A stretch of DNA of 12,735 nucleotides, taken from Deltaproteobacteria bacterium (GTDB lineage Bacteria > Desulfobacterota > Anaeroferrophillalia > Anaeroferrophillales > Tharpellaceae). The translations under genes were made by a program, and so were the position numbers. The stretch lies in contig JAUVDU010000009.1 of the NCBI GenBank assembly GCA_030595135.1, positions 1 through 12,735 on the forward strand, written 5' to 3'. The notes below the pieces were generated by a model. The model saw nothing but the letters and a program-made list of their open reading frames with translations. It was not told the origin of the DNA and did no database searches. Positions 1 through 5,831 of this stretch are shown here, piece after piece. The first letter of the stretch is position 1; each line of letters opens with the position of its first letter.

Positions 1-902
1 CGAGCCAGTTCAATCTCCATCGCCATATCGGAAAGTTTAAACTGGGTTACCTGAAAATCAAACAGAGGACGATTAAATTGAATTCGCTCCTGAGAATACT
101 GCAACGCTTTCTCAAAAGCTCCCTGGGCTCCACCCAAACCCATAGCCCCAATACTCAAACGACCGCCGTCAAGGGTTGCCAGCATCTGATGAAAACCTTC
201 TCCTCGATCACCAAGTAGATTTTTGGCTGGCACACGGCAATCATCAAAGTAGATTTCAGTCGTATTGGAAGAGCGCCACATCATCTTACCGTGCATGGGG
301 CGACACTCCATTCCAGCCGTTCCGGCCGGCACCAGAATACAACTCATTTCATTGCGCCCATCATCCCGTTTTCCGGTAATTGCCTGCACAATGATAACCC
401 CGGTATTCGGAGCTGAAGCATTTGTAATAAAAATTTTAGAGCCGTTAATAACCCACTCATCACCATCAAGTACGGCATTGGTTTTCGAGTTACCGGCATC
501 AGAGCCGGCGTTGGGTTCAGTCAAACCAAAACCGGCCAGGATCTCACCCGTACAAAGTCGCGGCAACCACTCTTTTTTCTGCTCTTCACTACCATAGTAA
601 TAGATCGGGCCGATACCTAAAGAGTTGCCGGCGGCAACCGTAGCGGCCTGAGAACCATCAACCCGAGCAATTTCTTCAACCGCAATAATATAAGAGGTAT
701 AGTCGAGTCCGGAACCACCATACTCAGGTGATACAAACATCCCGAAAAGCCCGAGATCTCCCATCTTCTGCGTCAGTTCCAGAGAAAACTCTTCCTTTTG
801 ATCAAGTTCCTGAGCCAGAGGAGCTATCTCTTTTTCAGCAAAACCACGCACACTTTTACGTAAAATTTCCTGTTCTTCCGACAAATCATAATTAAGCGCC
901 AT
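1..902 (-). CDS. Acyl-CoA dehydrogenase, N-terminal part (truncated by window edge)
   Basis: This is a flavoprotein of the acyl-CoA dehydrogenase family, which introduces an alpha-beta double bond into an acyl-CoA and passes electrons to ETF. The frame is open from the ATG at 902 to the left edge, giving 300 complete codons of a family usually about 380 residues long. The N-terminal helical domain is followed by the family signature GLTEPNAGSDAGN (about residues 126-138) and the flavin-contacting stretch WVINGSKIFITNA (150-162). Residues 240-300 enter the C-terminal helical domain. The usual catalytic glutamate lies beyond the window. The style (short-chain/butyryl-CoA dehydrogenase-like) is inferred; substrate chain length cannot be read from here. 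The start is supported by a purine-rich AAGGAAGGG upstream (about 909-917). The gene is transcribed away from the rest of the window. Confidence 0.93.
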   Translation of the reverse strand, partial: MALNYDLSEEQEILRKSVRGFAEKEIAPLAQELDQKEEFSLELTQKMGDLGLFGMFVSPEYGGSGLDYTSYIIAVEEIARVDGSQAATVAAGNSLGIGPIYYYGSEEQKKEWLPRLCTGEILAGFGLTEPNAGSDAGNSKTNAVLDGDEWVINGSKIFITNASAPNTGVIIVQAITGKRDDGRNEMSCILVPAGTAGMECRPMHGKMMWRSSNTTEIYFDDCRVPAKNLLGDRGEGFHQMLATLDGGRLSIGAMGLGGAQGAFEKALQYSQERIQFNRPLFDFQVTQFKLSDMAMEIELA

Positions 903-908
903 TGGTTT

Positions 909-917
909 ACCCTTCCT
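909..917 (-). promoter_or_regulatory. Ribosome-binding site of the acyl-CoA dehydrogenase
   Basis: Read on the minus strand, AAGGAAGGG lies 6 bases upstream of the ATG at 902. It is a strong Shine-Dalgarno match and fixes this start. Confidence 0.7.
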
Positions 918-991
918 TTTATCCCACCTTACGTTAACTGTTAAACTAAAACCAAAAAAATAACGGTTGCCAATCTCAAAAGCTGAGCACT

Positions 992-1018
992 GTTATATTA
1001 TTTCGCGAAGCTTGTCAA
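992..1018 (-). promoter_or_regulatory. Candidate sigma-70 promoter for the acyl-CoA dehydrogenase
   Basis: On the minus strand there is a perfect -35 hexamer TTGACA (1013-1018) and a -10-like TATAAC (992-997), 15 bp apart. An alternative -10, TAACAG, gives 17-bp spacing. Transcription would start near 984 and leave a leader of about 80 nt before the ATG at 902. The 8-bp palindrome TTCGCGAA (1002-1009) sits in the spacer and could be an operator. The short spacing keeps confidence moderate. Confidence 0.42.
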
Positions 1019-1088
1019 CGAAAAATCATTTGACCTAAACCAAGAAGCGATCAAATAACAAAAAATTGATTTCAGCTGACAATAATGA

Positions 1089-1117
1089 TTGACAAAGAAA
1101 AAAAAAAACATTAGAAA
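1089..1117 (+). promoter_or_regulatory. Candidate promoter for tRNA-Met
   Basis: A perfect -35 TTGACA (1089-1094) is followed, 17 bp later, by a weak -10-like TAGAAA (1112-1117). The predicted start is near 1124, about 26 nt before the mature tRNA. The spacer contains a run of 11 A (1098-1108). The -10 is poor, so the call rests mainly on the -35 and its position. Confidence 0.38.
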
Positions 1118-1149
1118 GCGCCTCGAATCTGCTTGACGATTGTTTTACT

Positions 1150-1226
1150 GGCGGTGTAGCTCAGGTGGTTAGAGCATACGGCTCATATCCGTAGTGTCCG
1201 GGGTTCAATTCCCTGCACCGCCACCA
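1150..1226 (+). tRNA. tRNA-Met (CAT), elongator type
   Basis: The 77-nt sequence folds as a full cloverleaf. The acceptor stem is GGCGGTG (1150-1156) with CACCGCC (1216-1222). The D arm is closed by GCTC/GAGC. The anticodon stem TACGG/CCGTA (1177-1181, 1189-1193) carries loop CTCATAT with anticodon CAT at 1184-1186. The T arm CGGGG/CCCTG has loop TTCAATT. The 3' ACCA is encoded (discriminator A at 1223). The fully paired first base pair (G-C) argues against initiator tRNA-fMet. The alternative for a CAT anticodon is tRNA-Ile2 modified to lysidine, but the overall sequence resembles elongator Met tRNAs of Desulfobacterota as I remember them. Confidence 0.95.
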
Positions 1227-1276
1227 TTTCCCTCCCCTCTTCTACTTTACAAAACAAGACTACAAATTTACCTATT

Positions 1277-1406
1277 ATATCTATTCAGCTAACCCGCAAG
1301 TTCAGGGTACACAATCCCGATTTTCTTCGGAGAATCGGGTTATGTCCCCAGGATTCACTAAAATTCATCAATATACGGTGTTTCTTTACTTACGCTGAAT
1401 AGTTAT
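1277..1406. mobile_element. Miniature inverted-repeat element, copy 1 (MITE-like, no ORF)
   Basis: The 130-bp block begins and ends with inverted CTATTCAGC (1281-1289) and GCTGAATAG (1394-1402); the termini extend outward four bases with one mismatch. It holds an imperfect hairpin (1305-1339) whose loop is TTCG (1326-1329). It is about 86% identical to copy 2 (2859-2987) by hand alignment, with one indel. It has no plausible coding frame. Its outer 8-bp flanks (1269-1276 and 1407-1414) match at only 5 of 8 positions, so a target duplication here is decayed or absent. It lies about 50 bp downstream of the tRNA. Confidence 0.8.
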
Positions 1407-1459
1407 AATCTATCTATATCTGCAAAACAGTTGCAATCTCACGCCACTACTGATACATA
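1404..1459 (+). promoter_or_regulatory. Candidate promoters for the HDOD gene
   Basis: The better candidate is TTGCAA (1431-1436), a 17-bp spacer, then TACATA (1454-1459) preceded by TG at 1451-1452, as in extended -10 promoters. It would start transcription near 1466 and leave a leader of about 75 nt. A perfect TATAAT (1404-1409) also lies across the right edge of miniature element copy 1, but its -35 (TTTCTT, 1381-1386) is poor. Neither is proven. Confidence 0.35.
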
Positions 1460-1540
1460 AATACCTGCCAGTTAATCAAACATCTTTTTTCTTTGCTGTT
1501 TTTTACCTACAGATTTATTCTTTAATACAGGAAAAGTACG

Positions 1541-2851
1541 ATGCTAGCTTTCATTTTTGACCCTCATCCGGAATCGGCTGAAGAGATCGCCCGAGTTGTT
1601 AATTCGATTGGGTTGGAAACAAAAAAACTAAAATCTCTGGCCGAATTGATCACCACCTTACAAGGTGAATTGCCACGCCTCATCATCAGTGAAGCAATTA
1701 TCAGTGGATACGACGATTTCATCGTTCTTGAACACATAAAAAATGATAATAAACTGCAAAAAATTCCGGTCATCATAACCACCAGTCAGGCGACCCGGGA
1801 AAATATTATTAAAGCTAGACAACTTGGTGCCAACGGTTTCATCACAAAACCTTTCGACAAAGCGGGCCTCATCAAACAGATAAAACTGGCTCTTGATATC
1901 CGCGATCTTGCCCCAACCGGAAAGCCAACAACAAAAATTGACAGAAGCCAGGGAACCCAGCACAAACTCTCTCTCAAAACCATCAACAATGAGCGCTTAA
2001 AAAGCCAGATCATGCAAAAAATTGAGGAGATCCCATCCCTTCCGGCAATCGTCTATAAGGTTATGGAGCTAGTCAACAGTGACAAATCGAGCGCCGCCGA
2101 TTTTGAAAAAGTTGTAGCCCGCGATCAGGCTCTGGCTGCCCGCATGCTGCGCATGGCCAACTCCTCATTCTACAGCCTCTCACGCAAAGTCTCAACGATC
2201 AGCGATGCGGTTGTCTACTTAGGCCACAATACTATCCGCAGCCTGGTCTTAGGGGCCTCAACCTCTTCACTTTTCAAACGCAGTCTGCCGGCCTACGGTT
2301 ATCAGCGTGAAGGCCTCTGGCAGCATGCCAACATTGTCGCCTCTCTTTCCCGTGAAGTTGCCTCAGCAGCCCATCTGACCCCGGAAGAGATTGAAAGCTG
2401 TTATGTTGCCGGCCTGCTGCACGATATCGGCAAACTGGTTCTTGGACCTTTTGCCCAGAAACAGGCAGACAGTTTTGTCGGCTTAATCCAGGAAGGTAAA
2501 GAACTTATCGAGGTTGAACAGGAACTCTTAGGATTTACCCACGGCGAAATCGGACGTATTCTTCTAGATAAATGGAAACTGCCGAGAAATCTGGTTGAAA
2601 CCGTAAACTTTCACCACCAGCCGGAAATTAGTACTTACGCACCGCGAGAGACTTTAGTCGTCTCAGTAAGCGATTCGATCAGCAATCAATTTGGCTTTGC
2701 CCTGGAAAAAGAAAAACCGGAAAATGACCCGGAAATCTTCATCCGGCGCCTGCAAAGATTGGGACTTGACCCGCAATGGCCGCAAAATGAAGAAGAAAAA
2801 ATCAGAGAACTTGCCGAAGATGTCGTCTCCATGCTCGACAGCATTAGTTAA
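1541..2851 (+). CDS. REC-HDOD signalling protein with degenerate receiver domain
   Basis: The 436-aa protein joins an N-terminal CheY-like receiver domain (about 1-118) through a polar linker (119-150) to an HDOD domain (about 155-365). In the receiver, the conserved Lys (K103 in FITKP) and Thr (T80/T81) are present. The phospho-acceptor position holds Glu (E51 in LIISEAIISG), and the N-terminal acidic pocket is reduced to D7. Phosphorylation in the usual way is therefore unlikely. The HDOD part shows IPSLPAIVYKVMELV, the MLRMANSSFYSL helix region, and HDIGK (H294, D295). HDOD proteins usually act in signalling or regulation of motility, competence or stress; they are not reliably catalytic. 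The start is supported by AGGAAAAG (1529-1536). It was probably cotranscribed with the GAF gene before an insertion at 2859. Confidence 0.9.
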   Translation: MLAFIFDPHPESAEEIARVVNSIGLETKKLKSLAELITTLQGELPRLIISEAIISGYDDFIVLEHIKNDNKLQKIPVIITTSQATRENIIKARQLGANGFITKPFDKAGLIKQIKLALDIRDLAPTGKPTTKIDRSQGTQHKLSLKTINNERLKSQIMQKIEEIPSLPAIVYKVMELVNSDKSSAADFEKVVARDQALAARMLRMANSSFYSLSRKVSTISDAVVYLGHNTIRSLVLGASTSSLFKRSLPAYGYQREGLWQHANIVASLSREVASAAHLTPEEIESCYVAGLLHDIGKLVLGPFAQKQADSFVGLIQEGKELIEVEQELLGFTHGEIGRILLDKWKLPRNLVETVNFHHQPEISTYAPRETLVVSVSDSISNQFGFALEKEKPENDPEIFIRRLQRLGLDPQWPQNEEEKIRELAEDVVSMLDSIS

Positions 2852-2858
2852 AAGGAAC
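2851..2858 (+). repeat. Left copy of 8-bp target-site duplication (AAAGGAAC)
   Basis: AAAGGAAC abuts the left end of miniature element copy 2 and is repeated exactly at 2988-2995, flush with its right end. It overlaps the last base of the HDOD stop codon. As a Shine-Dalgarno-like sequence it now precedes no gene. Confidence 0.75.
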
Positions 2859-2987
2859 GTTACTATTCAGCTAACCCGTAAATTCAGGGACACAATCCCG
2901 ATTTCCTTCGGAGAATCAGGTTATGTCCCCAGAGTTCACTGAAATCCATTAAAATTAAGTGCTTTTCTACTTACGCTGAATAGTTAC
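2859..2987. mobile_element. Miniature inverted-repeat element, copy 2, with 8-bp target duplication
   Basis: The 129-bp element is bounded by 13-bp inverted termini with one mismatch: GTTACTATTCAGC (2859-2871) and GCTGAATAGTTAC (2975-2987). An internal imperfect hairpin (2887-2930) has a TTCG loop (2907-2910). A perfect direct repeat AAAGGAAC flanks both ends (2851-2858, 2988-2995). It has no ORF, so it must be mobilised in trans. IS66-family insertion sequences are known for termini beginning GTAA and for 8-bp target duplications. The right end read inward starts GTAACTATTCAGC, so an IS66-derived non-autonomous element is the best inference. A REP-type palindromic element would not explain the direct repeat. 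It sits between two genes that look like one former operon. Confidence 0.85.
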
Positions 2988-2995
2988 AAAGGAAC
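2988..2995 (+). promoter_or_regulatory. Ribosome-binding site of the GAF gene and right copy of target duplication
   Basis: AAAGGAAC is the second half of the 8-bp direct repeat around the miniature element. The AAAGGA core (2988-2993) lies 6 bases before the ATG at 3000, so it also serves as the Shine-Dalgarno sequence. Duplication of the target kept translation of the downstream gene intact. Confidence 0.7.
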
Positions 2996-2999
2996 ATTT

Positions 3000-3992
3000 A
3001 TGATCCCTCTACCTGCAAATCTTGTTCAAGCCATCCTTGCAATCCACATCTCCATGGAGATGGAAGAACTCTATTCCGCTCTTGGAGTATATTTAAATAA
3101 ACTTTTCGGAATTCATCAGTTTTCCTGCTTCCTCTACAACAATGACAGTCACTGCTACAGCCTCGACTATTCAACTAGGATCGAAACTTCTTACTGGGAT
3201 GAAATTGCCTACAACGTTGAGGAGGCCCCCTTTACAGCACTTTTCGGCAACGAGCCCCTACCTTTCCCCACTCCCCTCCTCTGGTTCGACGGGCGTTACG
3301 ATATGTACTGGGCCAAGAAACTGATCCATGAACATGAAACCGCAGCAGCCATTGTTTTTCATGAGTTTCCGGAAAACATGGAAGAAGACACCATTTCACT
3401 GAACTTTCTCCTAAACCACTTTACAGCGGCCATGGTTCGCACCACTATCTACTGTGAGATGCGCAACACCAAAGAGGAACAAGCCACCCGCCTCGACCTG
3501 ATCAACGAAATGGGAACCATGGTCGGCAGCAAATCACTGGAAGCAGTGTTGGCAACATTGATGGGAATGGCTTTAAGGATAATGCATGCCGAAGTCGGCT
3601 CTATTTTACTCTATAACGGTAAAGGGGAGTTAACAACAGAGGTTGAGTGGGGTTTAAAAGAAGAATGCATCAAATCTCTTCATTTCCAGGATGAAAATAA
3701 AATCTCATACCTGGAAAAAATAAGCTCAATGAAGGATGTTTTTTTCGAAAAGGATTTGAGTAGCAACAACCAACTCTCTTTAGATGACACACAACACCAG
3801 ATCAACTCGATCGCTTCCTTTCCGCTCTACACACCATACAAAAACTACGGCCTTCTGAATGTGGTCAACATTGACATCAATACTATCGTTGATGAACAGG
3901 AGATAGACACATTAAGAACTATCTCGCAACTGGCCGCAACCACCATTGAAAACTATCAACTCCACAATCAACTGTCAGGTTCAAAGAGCTAA
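3000..3992 (+). CDS. GAF-domain signalling protein
   Basis: The 330-aa soluble protein has no signal peptide or membrane segment. The C-terminal half (about residues 168-322) is a GAF domain, with LDLINEMGTMVGSKSLEAVLATL leading in, a central AEVGSILLYN strand, SIASFPLYTPYKNYGLLNVVN, and a closing helix (residues 300-325) rich in TISQLAATTIENYQL. The N-terminal half (about 10-150) has a similar layout (MEELYSALGVYLNKLFGIHQFSCFLYN) and may be a diverged second GAF-like domain; this is inference. There is no attached kinase, cyclase or HD output domain, so it is a sensor or partner module, perhaps working with the HDOD protein before it. The ligand is unknown. The ribosome-binding site at 2988-2993 supports the start. 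The thioesterase gene follows after 8 bp. Confidence 0.8.
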   Translation: MIPLPANLVQAILAIHISMEMEELYSALGVYLNKLFGIHQFSCFLYNNDSHCYSLDYSTRIETSYWDEIAYNVEEAPFTALFGNEPLPFPTPLLWFDGRYDMYWAKKLIHEHETAAAIVFHEFPENMEEDTISLNFLLNHFTAAMVRTTIYCEMRNTKEEQATRLDLINEMGTMVGSKSLEAVLATLMGMALRIMHAEVGSILLYNGKGELTTEVEWGLKEECIKSLHFQDENKISYLEKISSMKDVFFEKDLSSNNQLSLDDTQHQINSIASFPLYTPYKNYGLLNVVNIDINTIVDEQEIDTLRTISQLAATTIENYQLHNQLSGSKS

Positions 3993-4000
3993 ATTTCATT

Positions 4001-4426
4001 ATGAGCCGTATAAGACTAAAGCTGCCCGAACCCCAGCAATTTATCTACACGACCGAGATCGCACCGAGAATCAGCGACATCAACTACGGCAACCACTTAG
4101 GACATGATCGCCTTATTACCCTGCTCCATGAAACCCGTCTCCGTTTTATGGCAAAACACGGTTTCAGTGAACTTGACGTTGACGGCAGCAGTATTATCAT
4201 GGCTGATCTGGCCATCTCCTATAAGGCCGAAGTCATTTATGGCGAATCTCTGACCGTTGATATCGCCTTGATCGAACCCTCCCGCGCCGGCTGTACTTTC
4301 TTTTATCTGGTGAGAAAAAAAAGTGACCAAAAAGAGGTCGCCAGAGCCACCACCGGAATCGTCTTTTTCGATTATCAAAAGAAAAAAATCACCCGCATAC
4401 CCCCCGCATTTGCCGCCCTTTTATAA
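4001..4426 (+). CDS. Acyl-CoA thioesterase-like protein (hotdog fold, 4HBT family)
   Basis: The 141-aa single-domain protein matches the 4HBT/hotdog thioesterase pattern. Near the N terminus, ISDINYGNHLGHDRLITLLHE (about residues 25-45) corresponds to the family's active-site loop and start of the central helix. It is followed by HGFSELDVDGSSIIMADLAISYKAE and the strands GESLTVDIALIE and GCTFFYLVRK. Family members hydrolyse acyl-CoA or related thioesters in the cytoplasm as homo-oligomers; the substrate here is unknown. In the loop, Asp is at SDIN and Asn-His at GNH; which residue is catalytic cannot be settled from sequence alone. It starts 8 bp after the GAF stop with no good Shine-Dalgarno, which suggests translation coupled to the upstream gene. 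The stop lies within a 14-bp palindrome (4417-4430). Confidence 0.83.
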   Translation: MSRIRLKLPEPQQFIYTTEIAPRISDINYGNHLGHDRLITLLHETRLRFMAKHGFSELDVDGSSIIMADLAISYKAEVIYGESLTVDIALIEPSRAGCTFFYLVRKKSDQKEVARATTGIVFFDYQKKKITRIPPAFAALL

Positions 4427-4472
4427 AAGGAAGCTCAAAAGGAAAATCAATCTGCCCAACCAGGAAATCCTC

Positions 4473-4501
4473 TTGATTTTAGTCTCCCATTTCACTATTT
4501 C
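4473..4501 (+). promoter_or_regulatory. Weak candidate promoter for sbcDC
   Basis: TTGATT (4473-4478), a 17-bp spacer and TATTTC (4496-4501) lie in the 162-bp gap before sbcD. The match is modest. The gap has no other clear promoter, and sbcD may also be reached by read-through from the thioesterase. Confidence 0.22.
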
Positions 4502-4588
4502 AGATATTGTAAGAGCGGAGGCAACTTGTCAGTTATGAAAATCATGAACCAGATAGGCACACGGCCCAATTAAAGGACGCAACACCCC

Positions 4589-5812
4589 ATGAAAATTCTT
4601 CACACCTCGGATTGGCATCTGGGCCGCTCGCTCTATGGCCGGAAACGCTATGATGAGTCTTTGGCATTTCTTGACTGGCTCGCAGATTTGATTGAGAGCG
4701 AAGGTGTCGATGCCCTGCTCGTGGCGGGTGATATTTTTGATACGAGTACGCCCAGTAACCGGGCTCAGGAACTTTATTACCGATTTCTCTGCCGGGTTTC
4801 TGCATCTTGCTGCCGGCAGATCGTGGTAATTGCCGGCAACCATGATTCTCCCTCCTTTTTAAATGCCCCTAAGGAGCTCCTACGGGCTATAAATGTTTAT
4901 GTGGTTGGCTCGATTAGCGAAAACCCGGAAGCTGAAGTCATCACCCTTTCCGACCCGGCCAACATTGTGCAAGCTATTGCCTGTGCGGTTCCCTACCTGC
5001 GAGATCGCGATATCCGCACCGTAGAAGCGGGTGAAACCGTTGCCGACAAAAATATCAAGCTCATGAAAGGAGTGCAGAAACATTATGCCGAAGTCTGTGA
5101 AGTCGCAGAAAAAAGACAAGCGGAATACGGCGACATTCCCATTATCGGCATGGGACACCTCTTTACAACCGGCGGCAAAACGGTTGATGGGGATGGAGTG
5201 AGAGAGCTTTATGTCGGCTCATTGGCCCATGTCGGTGAAGATATTTTTCCGGCTTGCATAGATTATCTGGCCTTAGGCCACCTGCATGTTCCTCAGAAAG
5301 TTGGAAAATCGGAACATTTTCGTTATTGCGGTTCACCGATTCCCATGGGCTATGGCGAAGCCGCTCAAGAAAAGAGCGTAGTTCTGGTGGAATTTGACGG
5401 CCGAACCCCGCAAGTAAATGAACACCCGATTCCATGTTTTCAAATCTTAGAAAGAATCTCCGGCGGGATCGATAAAATCAGCGCCAGAATCGATGAGTTA
5501 AAATCAGAGTCGAGTAACGCCTGGCTGGAGATTGAATACACCGGTGAAGAGCTCGTCGGCAACCTGCAAGAACTTATGGATGAGGCGATTGCAGATACGG
5601 AGATGGAAATCCGCAAGATAAATAACCGGCGGGTCATTGAACGGATCATCAACCAAAGCGACAAGGCTGAGACGCTTGATGATCTGGATGTAAATGACGT
5701 CTTTACCCGTTGCTTGGATAGCCATGAGGTAGCAGAAGACGAACGCCCGGAGTTGATCCGATCTTACCAAGAGATTATTCAATCTTTGCAAGAAGAAGAT
5801 TTAAATGAATAA
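4589..5812 (+). CDS. sbcD: Exonuclease subunit SbcD (Mre11-type nuclease)
   Basis: The 407-aa protein is the nuclease half of SbcCD, which cleaves hairpins and protein-blocked DNA ends in an ATP- and manganese-dependent way. All calcineurin-like phosphoesterase motifs are visible: DWH (D8, H10), GDIFD (D48, D51), GNHD (N84, H85, D86), GH at H190, and GHLH (H231, H233). These are the expected metal ligands. The region from about 275 on is the SbcD cap and SbcC-binding part; length is close to the usual 400 residues. AAAGGA (4572-4577) supports the ATG, with an 11-base spacing. The sbcC gene begins 19 bp after the stop, the usual gene order. Nothing is missing. Confidence 0.96.
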   Translation: MKILHTSDWHLGRSLYGRKRYDESLAFLDWLADLIESEGVDALLVAGDIFDTSTPSNRAQELYYRFLCRVSASCCRQIVVIAGNHDSPSFLNAPKELLRAINVYVVGSISENPEAEVITLSDPANIVQAIACAVPYLRDRDIRTVEAGETVADKNIKLMKGVQKHYAEVCEVAEKRQAEYGDIPIIGMGHLFTTGGKTVDGDGVRELYVGSLAHVGEDIFPACIDYLALGHLHVPQKVGKSEHFRYCGSPIPMGYGEAAQEKSVVLVEFDGRTPQVNEHPIPCFQILERISGGIDKISARIDELKSESSNAWLEIEYTGEELVGNLQELMDEAIADTEMEIRKINNRRVIERIINQSDKAETLDDLDVNDVFTRCLDSHEVAEDERPELIRSYQEIIQSLQEEDLNE

Positions 5813-5831
5813 ATACAAGTGATTATAATCG

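Larger units (their letters stand above)
903..1149. other. Divergent intergenic region upstream of the dehydrogenase and tRNA-Met
   Basis: About 247 bp without a gene. It holds two back-to-back promoter candidates (see 992-1018 and 1089-1117). GTTAAC (933-938) and GTTAAA (940-945) lie in tandem in the dehydrogenase leader, and TTCGCGAA (1002-1009) lies in its promoter spacer. No ORF with a ribosome-binding site is seen. Confidence 0.6.
1227..1540. other. Gap between tRNA-Met and the HDOD gene
   Basis: About 314 bp without a gene. It contains miniature element copy 1 (1277-1406), promoter candidates (1404-1459) and the HDOD ribosome-binding site AGGAAAAG (1529-1536). No terminator for the tRNA with a stem and T-run is evident; 1227-1260 is pyrimidine-rich. 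Confidence 0.6.

Noticed and set aside
265..597. Plus-strand frame of about 110 codons opposite the dehydrogenase
   Set aside because: It is an antisense shadow of the acyl-CoA dehydrogenase, which carries clear family motifs on the minus strand. It has no ribosome-binding site or recognisable domain.
1150..1406. tRNA-Met as an integration site for an island
   Set aside because: No repeat of the tRNA 3' end is found elsewhere in the window, and there is no integrase. The nearby miniature element has its own termini and does not touch the tRNA.
2887..2930. Miniature-element hairpin as an intrinsic terminator
   Set aside because: Neither copy has a run of T after the stem; the bases following are CCCAGAGTTC or similar.
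4417..4430. 14-bp perfect palindrome CCTTTTATAAAAGG over the thioesterase stop codon
   Set aside because: It has no loop, is very AT-rich and has no T-tract after it. It is partly fixed by the Leu-Leu-stop codons, so a functional role is not supported.
4443..4480. Inverted repeat AAAATCAA / TTGATTTT with a 22-nt loop before sbcD
   Set aside because: The 8-bp stem is AT-rich with a large loop and no following T-run; it is too weak to call a terminator or operator.
4536..4573. Tiny 12-codon ORF (MKIMNQIGTRPN) just before sbcD
   Set aside because: The GGAGG upstream is about 15 bases from the ATG, too far. There is no codon pattern, such as a run of one amino acid, to suggest a leader peptide.
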